64,000 nt of DNA from Brevundimonas sp. UBA5866 (GCF_002432125.1 NZ_DJFS01000070.1:101664-165663); one strand, 5' to 3'. Positions 8,069 to 17,013 are shown, counted from the first letter of the stretch. Notes: a model not told the origin generated them from the letters alone. Translations and numbers: made by a program.

Positions 8069-9472
8069 ATGACCGATACTCTCGATCCGACTGTGGCTGT
8101 GCCGGACGCCGTCCGTGCCGAAGGTGACGCGCCCAAGCGCCTCTTCATCAAGACCTACGGCTGTCAGATGAATGTCTATGACAGCGAGCGCATGGCTGAC
8201 GTCCTGCGCCCGCTGGGTTATGCGACGACCGACACGCCCGAAGGTGCCGACTTCGTCATCCTGAACACCTGCCACATCCGCGAGAAGGCCGCCGAAAAGG
8301 TCTATTCGGAACTGGGCAAGCTGCGCCAGATGAAGGACGAGAAGGCCGCCAACGGTCAGGGCGCGATGACCATCGCCGTGGCGGGCTGCGTGGCCCAGGC
8401 CGAGGGCGAAGAGATCATGCGCCGCCAGCCTGCGGTTGATCTGGTTGTCGGCCCGCAGGCCTATCACCAGCTGCCGGAACTGCTGACCCGCACCGCCCGC
8501 GCCCGTGGCGAGCGCATCGGTGCCGATTTCGCGCCCAATGAAAAGTTTGACGCCCTGCCCGTCGCGCGCGGCACCGATGGCGTCACCGCCTTCCTGACGG
8601 TTCAGGAAGGCTGCGATAAATTCTGCACCTTCTGCGTTGTGCCCTATACGCGCGGCGCCGAATGGTCGCGCCCGGTCAAGGCCGTTCTGGAAGAGGCCCG
8701 CGCGCTGGCCGACCGTGGCGTGCGCGAGATCACCCTGCTGGGTCAGAATGTGAATGCCTACGACGGCGAAGGTGCGGACGGAAAGCCGTTCACCCTGGCC
8801 AAGCTGGCCTATGCGCTGGCGGAAATCCCCGGCATCGACCGCATCCGCTATACGACCAGCCACCCGAACGACATGTCGGATGACCTGATCGCGGCCCATG
8901 CCGATCTTCAGGCCCTGATGCCCTATCTGCACCTGCCGGTGCAGTCGGGTTCGGACCGCATACTGCGCCTGATGAACCGCAAGCACGGTCGCCAGAAATA
9001 TTTCGACCTGATCGACCGCATCCGCGAGGCCCGCCCCGACATGGCCCTGTCGGGCGACTTCATCGTCGGCTTCCCCGGCGAGACGGACCGCGATTTCGAG
9101 GACACGCTGGATCTGGTGCGCCGCGTCAACTACGCCAGCGCCTTCTCCTTCATGTATTCGCCGCGTCCGGGTACGCCGGCGGCCACCATGGCCGCGCAGG
9201 TGCCGGACGATGTGGCCAAGGCGCGTCTGCATGCGCTGCAATCGCTGCTGACCGAACAGCAGGTCACCTTCAACCAGTCGCTGGCGGGCCGCGTCCTGCC
9301 GGTGCTGTTCGAGAAGAAGGGCCGCCACGGCCAGCAGGCGATTGGCCGTTCGCCCTATCTGCAATCCGTCCACGTCGAGGACGCCGATCACCTGATCGGC
9401 CAGATCGTCGAGGTCGAAATCCTCAGCGGTCAGCAAAACAGCCTCACCGGCAAGCTGATCCAAACCCGCTGA
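8069..9472 (+). CDS. miaB: tRNA-2-methylthio-N6-dimethylallyladenosine synthase MiaB
   Basis: A 467-residue radical-SAM methylthiotransferase that converts i6A37 to ms2i6A37 in tRNA. It has three domains. The N-terminal UPF0004 domain has three cluster cysteines (YGCQMN, LNTCHIRE, AGCVAQAEG). The radical-SAM domain has CDKFCTFC, the CxxxCxxC motif. The C-terminal TRAM domain (about residues 385-465) reads RVLPVLFEKKGRHGQQ. The length is typical. It opens a forward run, miaB-phoH-ybeY-lnt, conserved in alphaproteobacteria. Confidence 0.95.
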   Translation: MTDTLDPTVAVPDAVRAEGDAPKRLFIKTYGCQMNVYDSERMADVLRPLGYATTDTPEGADFVILNTCHIREKAAEKVYSELGKLRQMKDEKAANGQGAMTIAVAGCVAQAEGEEIMRRQPAVDLVVGPQAYHQLPELLTRTARARGERIGADFAPNEKFDALPVARGTDGVTAFLTVQEGCDKFCTFCVVPYTRGAEWSRPVKAVLEEARALADRGVREITLLGQNVNAYDGEGADGKPFTLAKLAYALAEIPGIDRIRYTTSHPNDMSDDLIAAHADLQALMPYLHLPVQSGSDRILRLMNRKHGRQKYFDLIDRIREARPDMALSGDFIVGFPGETDRDFEDTLDLVRRVNYASAFSFMYSPRPGTPAATMAAQVPDDVAKARLHALQSLLTEQQVTFNQSLAGRVLPVLFEKKGRHGQQAIGRSPYLQSVHVEDADHLIGQIVEVEILSGQQNSLTGKLIQTR

Positions 9473-9538
9473 CAGCCGTTTCCCTGAAAGCCTGCGCCGC
9501 CGTCGGCGTGTGGCCTTAAGGGTTGAAAGGAAAGCCTG

Positions 9539-10531
9539 ATGGCACGCGAGTCCGAGTTTCTGTCTCTGAGCGACAAGGCCCTGCGTGCCGTCATCGGCCC
9601 GGGCAGCCGTCACATGGCGCTGATCGAGGATGCTTTCCGCGTCCTGATCGAGACGCCCGGTGGCGGCGTGTCGATCAACGGCTCGCCGCGCGACCGCGCA
9701 CAGGCCAAGCGCGTGATCGAAAATCTGGCGACCGCCGCCGACCGCGGGGCAGAGATCGGCGAGGCTGACATCCGCACCGCCGTAGGCCAGTCGGTCAAGG
9801 CCCCGCGTCCCGGTCAGGGCCGCACGGTGCCTGAGGCCGCTTCGCTGCCCGTCGGGCGCCGTGGGGCGATCGCGCCCAAGACCCCGTCTCAGGCCCGCTA
9901 TCTGGAACTGCTGGGCCGTTGTGAGCTGACCTTTGGTGTCGGCCCGGCCGGTACGGGCAAGACCTTCCTCGCTGCCGCCTATGGCGCCTCACTGCTCAAG
10001 CGCGGACAGGTGGACCGCCTGGTCATCACCCGCCCCGCCGTCGAGGCAGGCGAGAAGCTAGGCTTCCTGCCGGGTGATCTGAATGAAAAGGTCGATCCCT
10101 ATCTCGCCCCGATCTGGGAGGCACTGAACGACATCCTCGGTGCCGATGACGTGGCCCGCCGCCGCGAGAAGGGCGAGATCGAGGCTGCCCCCATCGCCTT
10201 CATGCGTGGCCGCACCCTCAGCCACGCCTTTGTCATCGTTGACGAGGCCCAGAACACCTCGCGCATGCAGATGAAGATGGTCCTGACCCGTCTGGGCGAA
10301 GGGGCCAAGATGGTGGTGACGGGCGACCCGACGCAGATCGACCTGATGAACCCGAGCGACAGCGGCCTTGCCCATGCGCTGCGTATCCTGAACGGCGTCG
10401 AGGGCGTGGGCATCCACCAGTTCAAATCCGATGACGTGGTGCGCCATGCCCTCGTCGAGCGCATCGTGCGCGCCTATGACAGTGACGCGGCCCGCAGCCG
10501 CCCGTTCAACGAGTTGGAAACCGAAGACTGA
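9539..10531 (+). CDS. phoH: PhoH-like ATPase (PhoL type)
   Basis: A 330-residue cytoplasmic P-loop protein of the PhoH/PhoL family, commonly beside ybeY and thought to act with it in RNA metabolism. An N-terminal KH-like extension (residues about 1-110) precedes the ATPase core. Walker A is GPAGTGKT at about residues 138-145. Walker B is VIVDEAQNT, and the downstream segment VVTGDPTQIDL is a family hallmark. AAGGAAAG at 9528-9535 precedes ATG 9539. The stop TGA shares its last base with the ybeY ATG (TGATG at 10529-10533), so the two genes are coupled. Confidence 0.92.
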   Translation: MARESEFLSLSDKALRAVIGPGSRHMALIEDAFRVLIETPGGGVSINGSPRDRAQAKRVIENLATAADRGAEIGEADIRTAVGQSVKAPRPGQGRTVPEAASLPVGRRGAIAPKTPSQARYLELLGRCELTFGVGPAGTGKTFLAAAYGASLLKRGQVDRLVITRPAVEAGEKLGFLPGDLNEKVDPYLAPIWEALNDILGADDVARRREKGEIEAAPIAFMRGRTLSHAFVIVDEAQNTSRMQMKMVLTRLGEGAKMVVTGDPTQIDLMNPSDSGLAHALRILNGVEGVGIHQFKSDDVVRHALVERIVRAYDSDAARSRPFNELETED

Positions 10532-10980
10532 TGATCGAAGTCGAGCTGGAAGCAGAGGCCTGGACCAAGGCCCTGCCCGACGTCGAGGCCATTGTGACCC
10601 GTGCCGCCACCGCGGCGCTGGGCAAGGCCGAGGGCGATGTGGTGATCCTGCTGGCCGACGATCCCACGGTTCAGGACCTGAACGCCCGTTTCCGCCAGAA
10701 GGACAAGCCCACCAATGTGCTGTCGTTTCCGGCGGCGGAGTCAGCCTTTCCGCATCTGGGCGATGTGATCCTCGGCTATGACTATTGCGCCGCCGAGGCG
10801 GTGGCCCAGAACAAGACCCTGGCCGATCACCTCAGCCATCTGGTCGTCCACGGGGTTCTGCACCTTCTCGGCTATGACCATATCGAGGACGACGAGGCCG
10901 AAGAAATGGAAGGCGAGGAACGGCTTATCCTCGCCGGAATGGGGATCGCCGATCCCTATGCCGCAGAACAACAGATCTAG
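10531..10980 (+). CDS. ybeY: Endoribonuclease YbeY (rRNA maturation factor)
   Basis: A 149-residue metal-dependent single-strand endoribonuclease involved in 16S rRNA 3' maturation and 70S quality control. The zinc-binding signature HGVLHLLGYDH is complete at about residues 108-118. The family motif KPTNVLSFP is at about 59-67. It overlaps phoH by one base. The next gene is lnt; the CorC/HlyC-type gene often found between ybeY and lnt is missing here. Confidence 0.95.
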   Translation: MIEVELEAEAWTKALPDVEAIVTRAATAALGKAEGDVVILLADDPTVQDLNARFRQKDKPTNVLSFPAAESAFPHLGDVILGYDYCAAEAVAQNKTLADHLSHLVVHGVLHLLGYDHIEDDEAEEMEGEERLILAGMGIADPYAAEQQI

Positions 10981-10991
10981 GGGGCGAACAG

Positions 10992-12587
10992 ATGGCACGG
11001 ATTCCTGCTGGCCTATGGGATAGGGGCTGGGTCCGTATCCTTCTGGCCCTTTTGTTGGGGGTGGCGGCGGCGCTGGCTCATCCACCGTTCGGCATGGTTC
11101 CCGGCCTTCTGGCCTATCCGGCCCTGATGATCCTGAGTGAACGGTCGCGGCGGTTGCGCGGCGGGTTCGCGATGGGGTGGTGGTTCGGTTTCGGCTATTT
11201 CCTGCTGGGCTGCTGGTGGGTTGCCGAGGCCTTCTTCGTCAATCCTGAACAGGCGTGGATGGCACCGATTGCCGTCTCAGCCCTGCCTGCCGGTATCGGC
11301 CTGTTCACGGGCTTGGCTACACTCGCCTACCGCGCATTGAAACCGCGTGGACCGTGGCGTTTTCTGGCCTTTGTGCTAGCCTTCTCTGCGCTGGAGTGGG
11401 TGCGCGGCCATATCCTTACGGGCTTTCCCTGGAACCCTGTGGGGGCCAGCTGGCAGGCAGGCAGTGCCATGTCCCAGATGGCATCCGTGGTCGGCGTCTA
11501 TGGTCTTGGCCTTTTGACCCTACTGGGTATCTCGGCGTTCGCGCCGATATTGACGCAGCCTAGAAATCGCACGGCGCAGTCTATAGCTCTGGGCGGCCTG
11601 GCCGTTCTTTTTGCCATGTTGGGTTTTGGTAACGGACGGCTGTCGAACGCCACGGTTGAGGACTCGCCCGTCTTGGCGCGGATCGTTCAGGCGGATGTTT
11701 CTCAGGAGAGCAAATGGTCTGCCGATGCCTATCAGCAGATCCTCAATCGGTATCTGATCCTGACGTCACAGCCTGCTGCGCGTACGCCCGATGTGGTTAT
11801 CTGGCCCGAAAGTGCCCTGCCCGATCTGGCCAACAATATTCTCGCGGGATCGGATGCCGTACAGATTGCCGCTGCCCTGACCGAGGGCCAGACCCTTCTG
11901 ACCGGGCTCAGCCGCGCTGAGCGGCAGCCGGATGGAAAGGTCACCTATTTCAACTCCCTGATCGAGTTGAACAGTCTGGGCGCGCGCGGCATGCAGGTCG
12001 GCCAGACTTACGATAAATATCGCCTCGTACCCTTTGGCGAATATCTGCCACTGGGAGATCTGATGGGAAGTCTGGGCATTCGTCGCATTGTGCAAATGCC
12101 CGAAGACCTGTCTGCGGGGCCAAAGCCGGAGCCGCTTGTTCTGGCAAGATTGCCCAAGGTGCAGCCGTTGATCTGCTACGAGAGCCTGTTTCCCGGCTTT
12201 ACGGATGGCAGTGCTCGGGGACGTCCGGACTGGATTGTGAATGTTTCCAACGACGCATGGTTTGGCCGGACCTCTGGCCCGGTCCAACATTTGAATATGG
12301 CTTCATATCGCGCCATCGAGACAGGGTTGCCGATTGCCCGCGCCACTCCTACCGGTATCAGCGCCATGATCGATCCTCTGGGCCGGATTGTAGAGGGAAG
12401 CCGCATTGGACATGGCGAGGCAAAGGCCGTAGATGTCTTTGTTCCGAAACCTCTGTTACCCACGGTGTTCGGCCGCTTCGGGCACCTGCCTTATGGAGTC
12501 GGTCTTTTGTTTCTGGGTGTTATCGTTGCCATGCTGCAATGGCGTCCAAATATCCGCGGTTCGGAATTTGGGGCGCGAGCTGCGTAG
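10992..12587 (+). CDS. lnt: Apolipoprotein N-acyltransferase
   Basis: A 531-residue inner-membrane enzyme that adds the third acyl chain to lipoproteins. It has about six N-terminal membrane segments (residues about 10-205), a periplasmic nitrilase-like domain (about 225-490) and a last membrane helix at about 500-520. The catalytic triad is visible as Glu in WPESALP, Lys in YDKYRLVPFGEYLP and Cys in PLICYESLFP. The start is ATG 10992, just after ybeY. At least two lipoproteins encoded at 32060 and 32538 would be substrates. Confidence 0.95.
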   Translation: MARIPAGLWDRGWVRILLALLLGVAAALAHPPFGMVPGLLAYPALMILSERSRRLRGGFAMGWWFGFGYFLLGCWWVAEAFFVNPEQAWMAPIAVSALPAGIGLFTGLATLAYRALKPRGPWRFLAFVLAFSALEWVRGHILTGFPWNPVGASWQAGSAMSQMASVVGVYGLGLLTLLGISAFAPILTQPRNRTAQSIALGGLAVLFAMLGFGNGRLSNATVEDSPVLARIVQADVSQESKWSADAYQQILNRYLILTSQPAARTPDVVIWPESALPDLANNILAGSDAVQIAAALTEGQTLLTGLSRAERQPDGKVTYFNSLIELNSLGARGMQVGQTYDKYRLVPFGEYLPLGDLMGSLGIRRIVQMPEDLSAGPKPEPLVLARLPKVQPLICYESLFPGFTDGSARGRPDWIVNVSNDAWFGRTSGPVQHLNMASYRAIETGLPIARATPTGISAMIDPLGRIVEGSRIGHGEAKAVDVFVPKPLLPTVFGRFGHLPYGVGLLFLGVIVAMLQWRPNIRGSEFGARAA

Positions 12588-12640
12588 TTCGTTCGCGTTT
12601 TGCTTGTACTGAGGCGGAAAAACGTCGCGCTAGGACAAAA

Positions 12641-12663
12641 AAAGTCAATTTTAGGGTGACTTT
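12641..12663. promoter_or_regulatory. Inverted repeat AAAGTCA-N9-TGACTTT
   Basis: Perfect 7-base arms (12641-12647 and 12657-12663) around a 9-base spacer, 54 bases before the XRE gene start. The surrounding AT-rich stretch is unusual in this genome and could hold the promoter. This is a likely autoregulatory operator; binding is inferred. Confidence 0.5.
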
Positions 12664-12716
12664 GGTCGCAAGGCACCTCATGGGTTCAGGCTTCACAGTA
12701 TTGAGAGAGTTGCTGC

Positions 12717-13151
12717 ATGGTCAGAGGCGCGGGGGAGAACGGGCCGCATCCGGTAGACCGCCATGTTGGGCGTAAGGTTTGCGAGAAGCGGATCGCTCTG
12801 GGATACAACCAAAGTGACTTGGGGCGGGCGCTGGGGCTCACGTTCCAGCAGATCCAGAAGTACGAGAAGGGCGCTAACCGTATTTCGGCGTCGAAGCTGT
12901 GGGATATCGCGCGCTTCTTCAGCGTGGACGTCAGCTATTTCTTCGAAGGTCTGGCTGCGCGTCCGGGTATGGCCGAGGGCGAGGGTGAGCCTTTTGTTCA
13001 TGATTTCCCGATGACACGCCAGAGCATCGAGATCGGGCAACTGGCACCACGCCTGAATGCACGTCAGCAAAAGCTGGTTCTCGAAATGATGCGCGAAATG
13101 GTGGCATCCAGCGAGATGTCCGAAGCCTCCCAGCAGAATCTTCGCGGCTAA
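12717..13151 (+). CDS. XRE-family transcriptional regulator (lnt-linked)
   Basis: A 144-residue HTH regulator. The HTH spans about residues 18-74 (RIALGYNQSDLGRALGLTF, QQIQKYEKGANRISASKL), followed by a helical C-terminal region about 100-137. It is paralogous to the 121-residue regulator at 5983. A GAGAGAG stretch at 12702-12708 precedes ATG 12717. Caulobacter carries a similar gene next to lnt and metK; here metK does not follow. A bidirectional hairpin ends the unit. Confidence 0.8.
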   Translation: MVRGAGENGPHPVDRHVGRKVCEKRIALGYNQSDLGRALGLTFQQIQKYEKGANRISASKLWDIARFFSVDVSYFFEGLAARPGMAEGEGEPFVHDFPMTRQSIEIGQLAPRLNARQQKLVLEMMREMVASSEMSEASQQNLRG

Positions 13152-13170
13152 CATCCGCAGAACCCTATAA

Positions 13171-13202
13171 AAAAGGGCGGTACCCGACGGTACCGCCCTT
13201 TT
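13171..13202. terminator. Bidirectional intrinsic terminator
   Basis: AAAAGGGCGGTACC (13171-13184) and GGTACCGCCCTTTT (13189-13202) form a perfect 14-bp stem with a CGAC loop. It has a T-run on the plus strand and one on the minus strand. It serves the convergent XRE gene and the ahpC-ahpD unit. Confidence 0.9.
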
Positions 13203-13222
13203 CGTATGGGTATAAGGCTGAC

Positions 13223-13756
13223 TTATTCAGCGGCAGCCACTGCCGAGGCGATGACGCGGCTGGCCGCGTGAACTACTGCGCCGATACGCAGGGTTGCCTG
13301 AACCTGTACGTTCGAGACACCGTGCTTGCGCAGCTCGCCCTCGTGGGCGTCCAGGCAACCACCGCAGCCGTTGATGGCCGAAACAGCGGTGGCGTACATT
13401 TCGAAATCGATCTTATCGATGCCCGGATTGGCCAGACCGTTCATGCGCAGCTTGGCCGGCAGGGTGGTGTACTCATGGTTCTTCATGAGGTGCAGGGCGC
13501 GGTAGTAGATGTTGTTCATGCCCATGATGGCCGCGGCGGTCTTGGCCGCGTTCATGGCTTCCGGCGACAGGACGGTCGCGGCTTGGGCTTCGATCAGCTT
13601 GACCACCTGCGGCACGCCGATGGCATGGGCCGAGGCGAGGAAGCAGCCCCACTTTTGCTGGTCGTTCAGAATGGTTTCGTTCGCGAGCGAAGAAAGGTTC
13701 AGCGAGATGTCCTTGGCATAGGACGGGATCAGTTCGCGCAGGGCATCGATAGACAT
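13223..13756 (-). CDS. ahpD: Alkyl hydroperoxide reductase AhpD (carboxymuconolactone decarboxylase fold)
   Basis: A 177-residue thiol peroxidase-reductase partner. The AhpD active site is intact: CGGCLDAHE gives the CxxC redox pair and the following His. In Mycobacterium, AhpD links lipoamide-dependent electron supply to AhpC. The downstream position after ahpC, with no ahpF nearby, suggests the same here. The frame is open to 13987, but ATG 13756 gives the family-length MSIDALREL start; the longer version would overlap the ahpC end. There are 185 non-coding bases between ahpC and this start, holding a strong hairpin. Confidence 0.93.
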   Translation of the reverse strand: MSIDALRELIPSYAKDISLNLSSLANETILNDQQKWGCFLASAHAIGVPQVVKLIEAQAATVLSPEAMNAAKTAAAIMGMNNIYYRALHLMKNHEYTTLPAKLRMNGLANPGIDKIDFEMYATAVSAINGCGGCLDAHEGELRKHGVSNVQVQATLRIGAVVHAASRVIASAVAAAE

Positions 13757-13872
13757 GGGATGAACTCCGAAAGGGAAAATGCTGTCGCGCGATCCGCGCG
13801 CCAAATCGGTTTCTGGCCCGAATACGGGCAGTGAAAAGGCGGCAACGGTCACCCGCCGCCGCCTTCTCGACT

Positions 13873-13901
13873 GTTCCGGACCATACGAACGCGTCCGGAA
13901 C
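13873..13901 (-). other. Intercistronic hairpin between ahpC and ahpD
   Basis: GTTCCGGAC (13873-13881) and GTCCGGAAC (13893-13901) make a perfect 9-bp stem with an 11-base loop in the ahpC-ahpD spacer. No T-run follows. It may stabilise the ahpC message or modulate ahpD expression. Confidence 0.6.
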
Positions 13902-13941
13902 GCGCGGCCATACTCACGCGGCCGCAGTGTTCGGTACTGGC

Positions 13942-14508
13942 TTAGGCAGCCAGGGTCTCGCCGCCAACCGGGCGGTTGCAGGCGCACAGTTCGTCGGTCT
14001 GCAGGGCGTCAACAACGCGCAGGGTGTCTTCCGGCGAACGGCCGACGTTCAGGTTGGTGACGTAGACGTGTTGGACAACGTTGTGCGGGTCGACAACGAA
14101 GGTCGCGCGCAGGGCCACGCCGTTTTCTTCGTCCAGAACGCCCAGTTCACGGGCGAACTTGCCGCCGCAGTCAGCGAACTGCCACATCGGCAGCTTGTTC
14201 AGGTCGGCGTGGTCGCGGCGCCATGCCAGCTTGGTGAATTCGTTGTCGGTCGAACCGCCCAGAACCACGGTGTCGCGGTCTTCGAATTCTTTGTTCAGCT
14301 TGGCGAAAGCGGCGATTTCGGTCGGGCACACGAAGGTGAAGTCCTTCGGGTAGAAGAAGATGACCTTCCACTTACCTTCAAACGAGTCCTGGTTCAGGGC
14401 TTCGAAAGCCGAGACGCCGTTTTCTTCGTGGCTGTTGAAGCCCGGCTTCACGCCGGTGATTTTGAAATCAGGAAGTTTTTGACCGACGCCCAGCATGGGA
14501 ATCTCCAT
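13942..14508 (-). CDS. ahpC: Alkyl hydroperoxide reductase AhpC (typical 2-Cys peroxiredoxin)
   Basis: A 188-residue peroxiredoxin. The peroxidatic cysteine sits in the canonical DFTFVCPTEIAAF (about residues 56-68). A C-terminal cysteine pair is in ELCACNRP near residue 175. It resembles the actinobacterial/alphaproteobacterial AhpC that is reduced by AhpD. ATG 14508 is preceded on the minus strand by ACATGGAG-like sequence; a second in-frame ATG four codons on is an alternative. It is first of the two-gene ahpC-ahpD unit, divergent from katG, and likely under the OxyR encoded at 17099. Confidence 0.94.
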   Translation of the reverse strand: MEIPMLGVGQKLPDFKITGVKPGFNSHEENGVSAFEALNQDSFEGKWKVIFFYPKDFTFVCPTEIAAFAKLNKEFEDRDTVVLGGSTDNEFTKLAWRRDHADLNKLPMWQFADCGGKFARELGVLDEENGVALRATFVVDPHNVVQHVYVTNLNVGRSPEDTLRVVDALQTDELCACNRPVGGETLAA

Positions 14509-14809
14509 GTAAAATTTGTGTGACCAGTGCGCGGAACGATCCTTGTTCGCGACACAGACAACGGTGTCGCCTTTCGCGCATGCGAAGTCAAATCGATGAT
14601 TTTAGGGATTAGTATAAATATATATTATGGCTGGCCTTTTGCGCGCCTTAAGTGCGAAGGTGTACCGACTGCAACCCCCGGACGATGGGATGCTGTTCGC
14701 AATCGCGAAAATGATCATAAGTTTAGTTACTAGTGAGAACCAATTTTATCGATTTTTCTTTCGCGCCCGCATCACATAGCGTTCTCCCATCATTTTCGAG
14801 GAGGATCTT
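14509..14809. promoter_or_regulatory. Divergent ahpC/katG control region
   Basis: A 301-base gap between divergent peroxide-defence genes. It contains two strikingly AT-rich patches (about 14597-14633 and 14708-14757) in an otherwise GC-rich genome. These are the likely promoters and OxyR sites for ahpC (leftward) and katG (rightward). I could not align a full four-half-site OxyR consensus, so no exact box is claimed. GAGGAGG at 14798-14804 is the katG ribosome site. Confidence 0.55.
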
Positions 14810-17008
14810 ATGGACGGTAATCAAGGCGGTTGTCCGGTACACGGCGCAAACACCCCGCGCACCCTGACGGGTCGTACCAATCGCGACTGGTGGCCGAACC
14901 AGCTTTCGCTGGAAATTCTGGCCCAGCACAGCAGCAAGGTAGATCCCAACGAGGAGGGTTTCGACTATGCCGAAGCCTTCAAATCCCTCGACCTTGCCGC
15001 TGTTAAGGCCGATCTGAAGGCCTTGATGACCGACAGCCAGGACTGGTGGCCGGCTGACTATGGCCACTATGGTCCGTTCTTCATTCGTATGGCGTGGCAC
15101 TCTGCGGGTTCTTACCGCACGGGCGACGGTCGCGGTGGTGCCAACACCGGACAGCAACGGTTTGCCCCGCTGAACTCGTGGCCGGACAACGCCAACCTCG
15201 ACAAGGCCCGTCGCCTGCTGTGGCCGATCAAGCAGAAGTACGGCAAGAGCCTGTCGTGGGCCGACCTGATGATCCTCGCCGGCAATATGGCCATCGAGTC
15301 GATGGGTGGTCCGGTATTCGGTTTCGGCGGCGGTCGTGCGGATACCTGGGAACCGGCCCGTGACGTCTATTGGGGTGCCGAAGGCGAGTGGTTGGGCCAA
15401 ACCCGTATCGACGCGGAGAAGGGTCTGGAACTGGAGCGCCCGCTGGCGGCCATCCAGATGGGCCTGATCTATGTGAACCCCGAAGGCCCGGGCGGTGTGC
15501 CCGATCCCCTGCTGTCGGCCCGCGACATCCGCGAGACCTTTGGCCGCATGGGTATGACGGACGAGGAAACCGTGGCCCTGACGGCGGGTGGTCACACCTT
15601 CGGTAAGTCGCACGGCAATGGCGATGCCGCTCTGGTGGGTGCCGATCCGGAAGGCGCGGACATCACCGCTCAAGGTCTGGGCTGGCTGTCCAAGCACGGC
15701 AGCGGCAAGGGCGATGACACTATCACCTCAGGTATCGAGGGCGCATGGACCCCGACCCCGCGCACGTGGGACGACAGCTTCTTCCACATGCTGCTGGACT
15801 ATGACTACGAACTGGTCACCAGCCCGGCCGGTGCCAAGCAGTGGCAGCCGATCAATCCTGCACCGGAAGACATGGCCCCGCAGGCACACGATGCCAGCAA
15901 GCGCGTGCCGACCATGATGACCACTGCGGATATGGCCTTCAAGATGGACCCGGGTTTCCGCGCCATCTCGGAGAAGTTCCGCAATGACCAGGCCGCGTTC
16001 GAGGACGCCTTCGCCCGTGCGTGGTTCAAGCTGACCCACCGCGACATGGGGCCGAAGTCGCGCTACCTCGGCAGCGACGTTCCGGCTGAAGACCTGATCT
16101 GGCAGGACCCGATCCCGACGGCTGACTATCCGCAGATCGATGCGGCCGATGTGGCATCACTGAAGCAGCAGATCGCCGCTTCGGGGCTGACGGTTTCGGA
16201 ACTGGTCTCGGTGGCGTGGGCTTCGGCTTCGACCTACCGTGGATCGGATTACCGGGGCGGTGCCAACGGCGGCCGTATCCGTCTGGAACCCCAGCGTAGC
16301 TGGGAAGTGAACGAACCCGCCAAGCTTGCCAAGGTTCTGGCGGTTTACGAAGGCATCAAGTCTGCCTTTGATGCCGCAGGGGCCAAGAAGGTTTCGATCG
16401 CCGATCTGGTTGTTCTGGGTGGTTCTGTCGGTATCGAGCAGGCTGCAAAGGCTGCGGGTCTGAGCATCGAAGTGCCGTTCACGCCGGGCCGCACCGATGC
16501 CTCCCAAGAGCAGACCGACGTCGATGGCTTTGAAGTGCTGGAACCCAAGGCCGACGGCTTCCGAAACTATCAGCCGACCCTGTACGACATTTCTCCGGAA
16601 GAGATGTTGATCGACCGTGCGCAGCTGCTGGGCCTTACAGCTCCGCAACTGACGGCACTGGTCGGGGGGCTGCGTGTTCTGAGTGCCAACTATGGCGCGT
16701 CCAAGGATGGCGTCTTCACCGACCGTGAAGGCCAACTGACGAACGACTTCTTCGTCAATATTCTGGACATGGGTGTGGTCTGGACCGCCGCAGAAGGTCA
16801 GCCGAACAAGTTTGTCGGTACGGCCCGCGACAGCGGAGAGACCCGCTGGACCGGCACACGCGTCGATCTGGTGTTCGGTTCGAACTCGGTGCTTCGCGCC
16901 CTGTGCGAGGTTTATGCCGAGGCCGGTGGCAACGAGAAGTTCGTCCGTGACTTCGTGGCTGCCTGGACCCAGGTCATGAACGCCGACCGCTTCGATCTGA
17001 AGCGGTAA
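14810..17008 (+). CDS. katG: Catalase-peroxidase KatG
   Basis: A 732-residue haem catalase-peroxidase that removes hydrogen peroxide. The N-terminal catalytic half shows distal residues in MAWHSAGSYRTGDGRGG (Arg/Trp/His side) and the proximal haem ligand in LTAGGHTFGKSHG. The second, haem-less half (about residues 420-730) includes SVAWASASTYRGSDYRGGANG. The length is normal. There is a strong ribosome site (GAGGAGG) before ATG 14810. It is divergent from ahpC, and oxyR follows behind a terminator, giving a self-contained peroxide response locus. Confidence 0.97.
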   Translation: MDGNQGGCPVHGANTPRTLTGRTNRDWWPNQLSLEILAQHSSKVDPNEEGFDYAEAFKSLDLAAVKADLKALMTDSQDWWPADYGHYGPFFIRMAWHSAGSYRTGDGRGGANTGQQRFAPLNSWPDNANLDKARRLLWPIKQKYGKSLSWADLMILAGNMAIESMGGPVFGFGGGRADTWEPARDVYWGAEGEWLGQTRIDAEKGLELERPLAAIQMGLIYVNPEGPGGVPDPLLSARDIRETFGRMGMTDEETVALTAGGHTFGKSHGNGDAALVGADPEGADITAQGLGWLSKHGSGKGDDTITSGIEGAWTPTPRTWDDSFFHMLLDYDYELVTSPAGAKQWQPINPAPEDMAPQAHDASKRVPTMMTTADMAFKMDPGFRAISEKFRNDQAAFEDAFARAWFKLTHRDMGPKSRYLGSDVPAEDLIWQDPIPTADYPQIDAADVASLKQQIAASGLTVSELVSVAWASASTYRGSDYRGGANGGRIRLEPQRSWEVNEPAKLAKVLAVYEGIKSAFDAAGAKKVSIADLVVLGGSVGIEQAAKAAGLSIEVPFTPGRTDASQEQTDVDGFEVLEPKADGFRNYQPTLYDISPEEMLIDRAQLLGLTAPQLTALVGGLRVLSANYGASKDGVFTDREGQLTNDFFVNILDMGVVWTAAEGQPNKFVGTARDSGETRWTGTRVDLVFGSNSVLRALCEVYAEAGGNEKFVRDFVAAWTQVMNADRFDLKR

Positions 17009-17013
17009 CGGCC

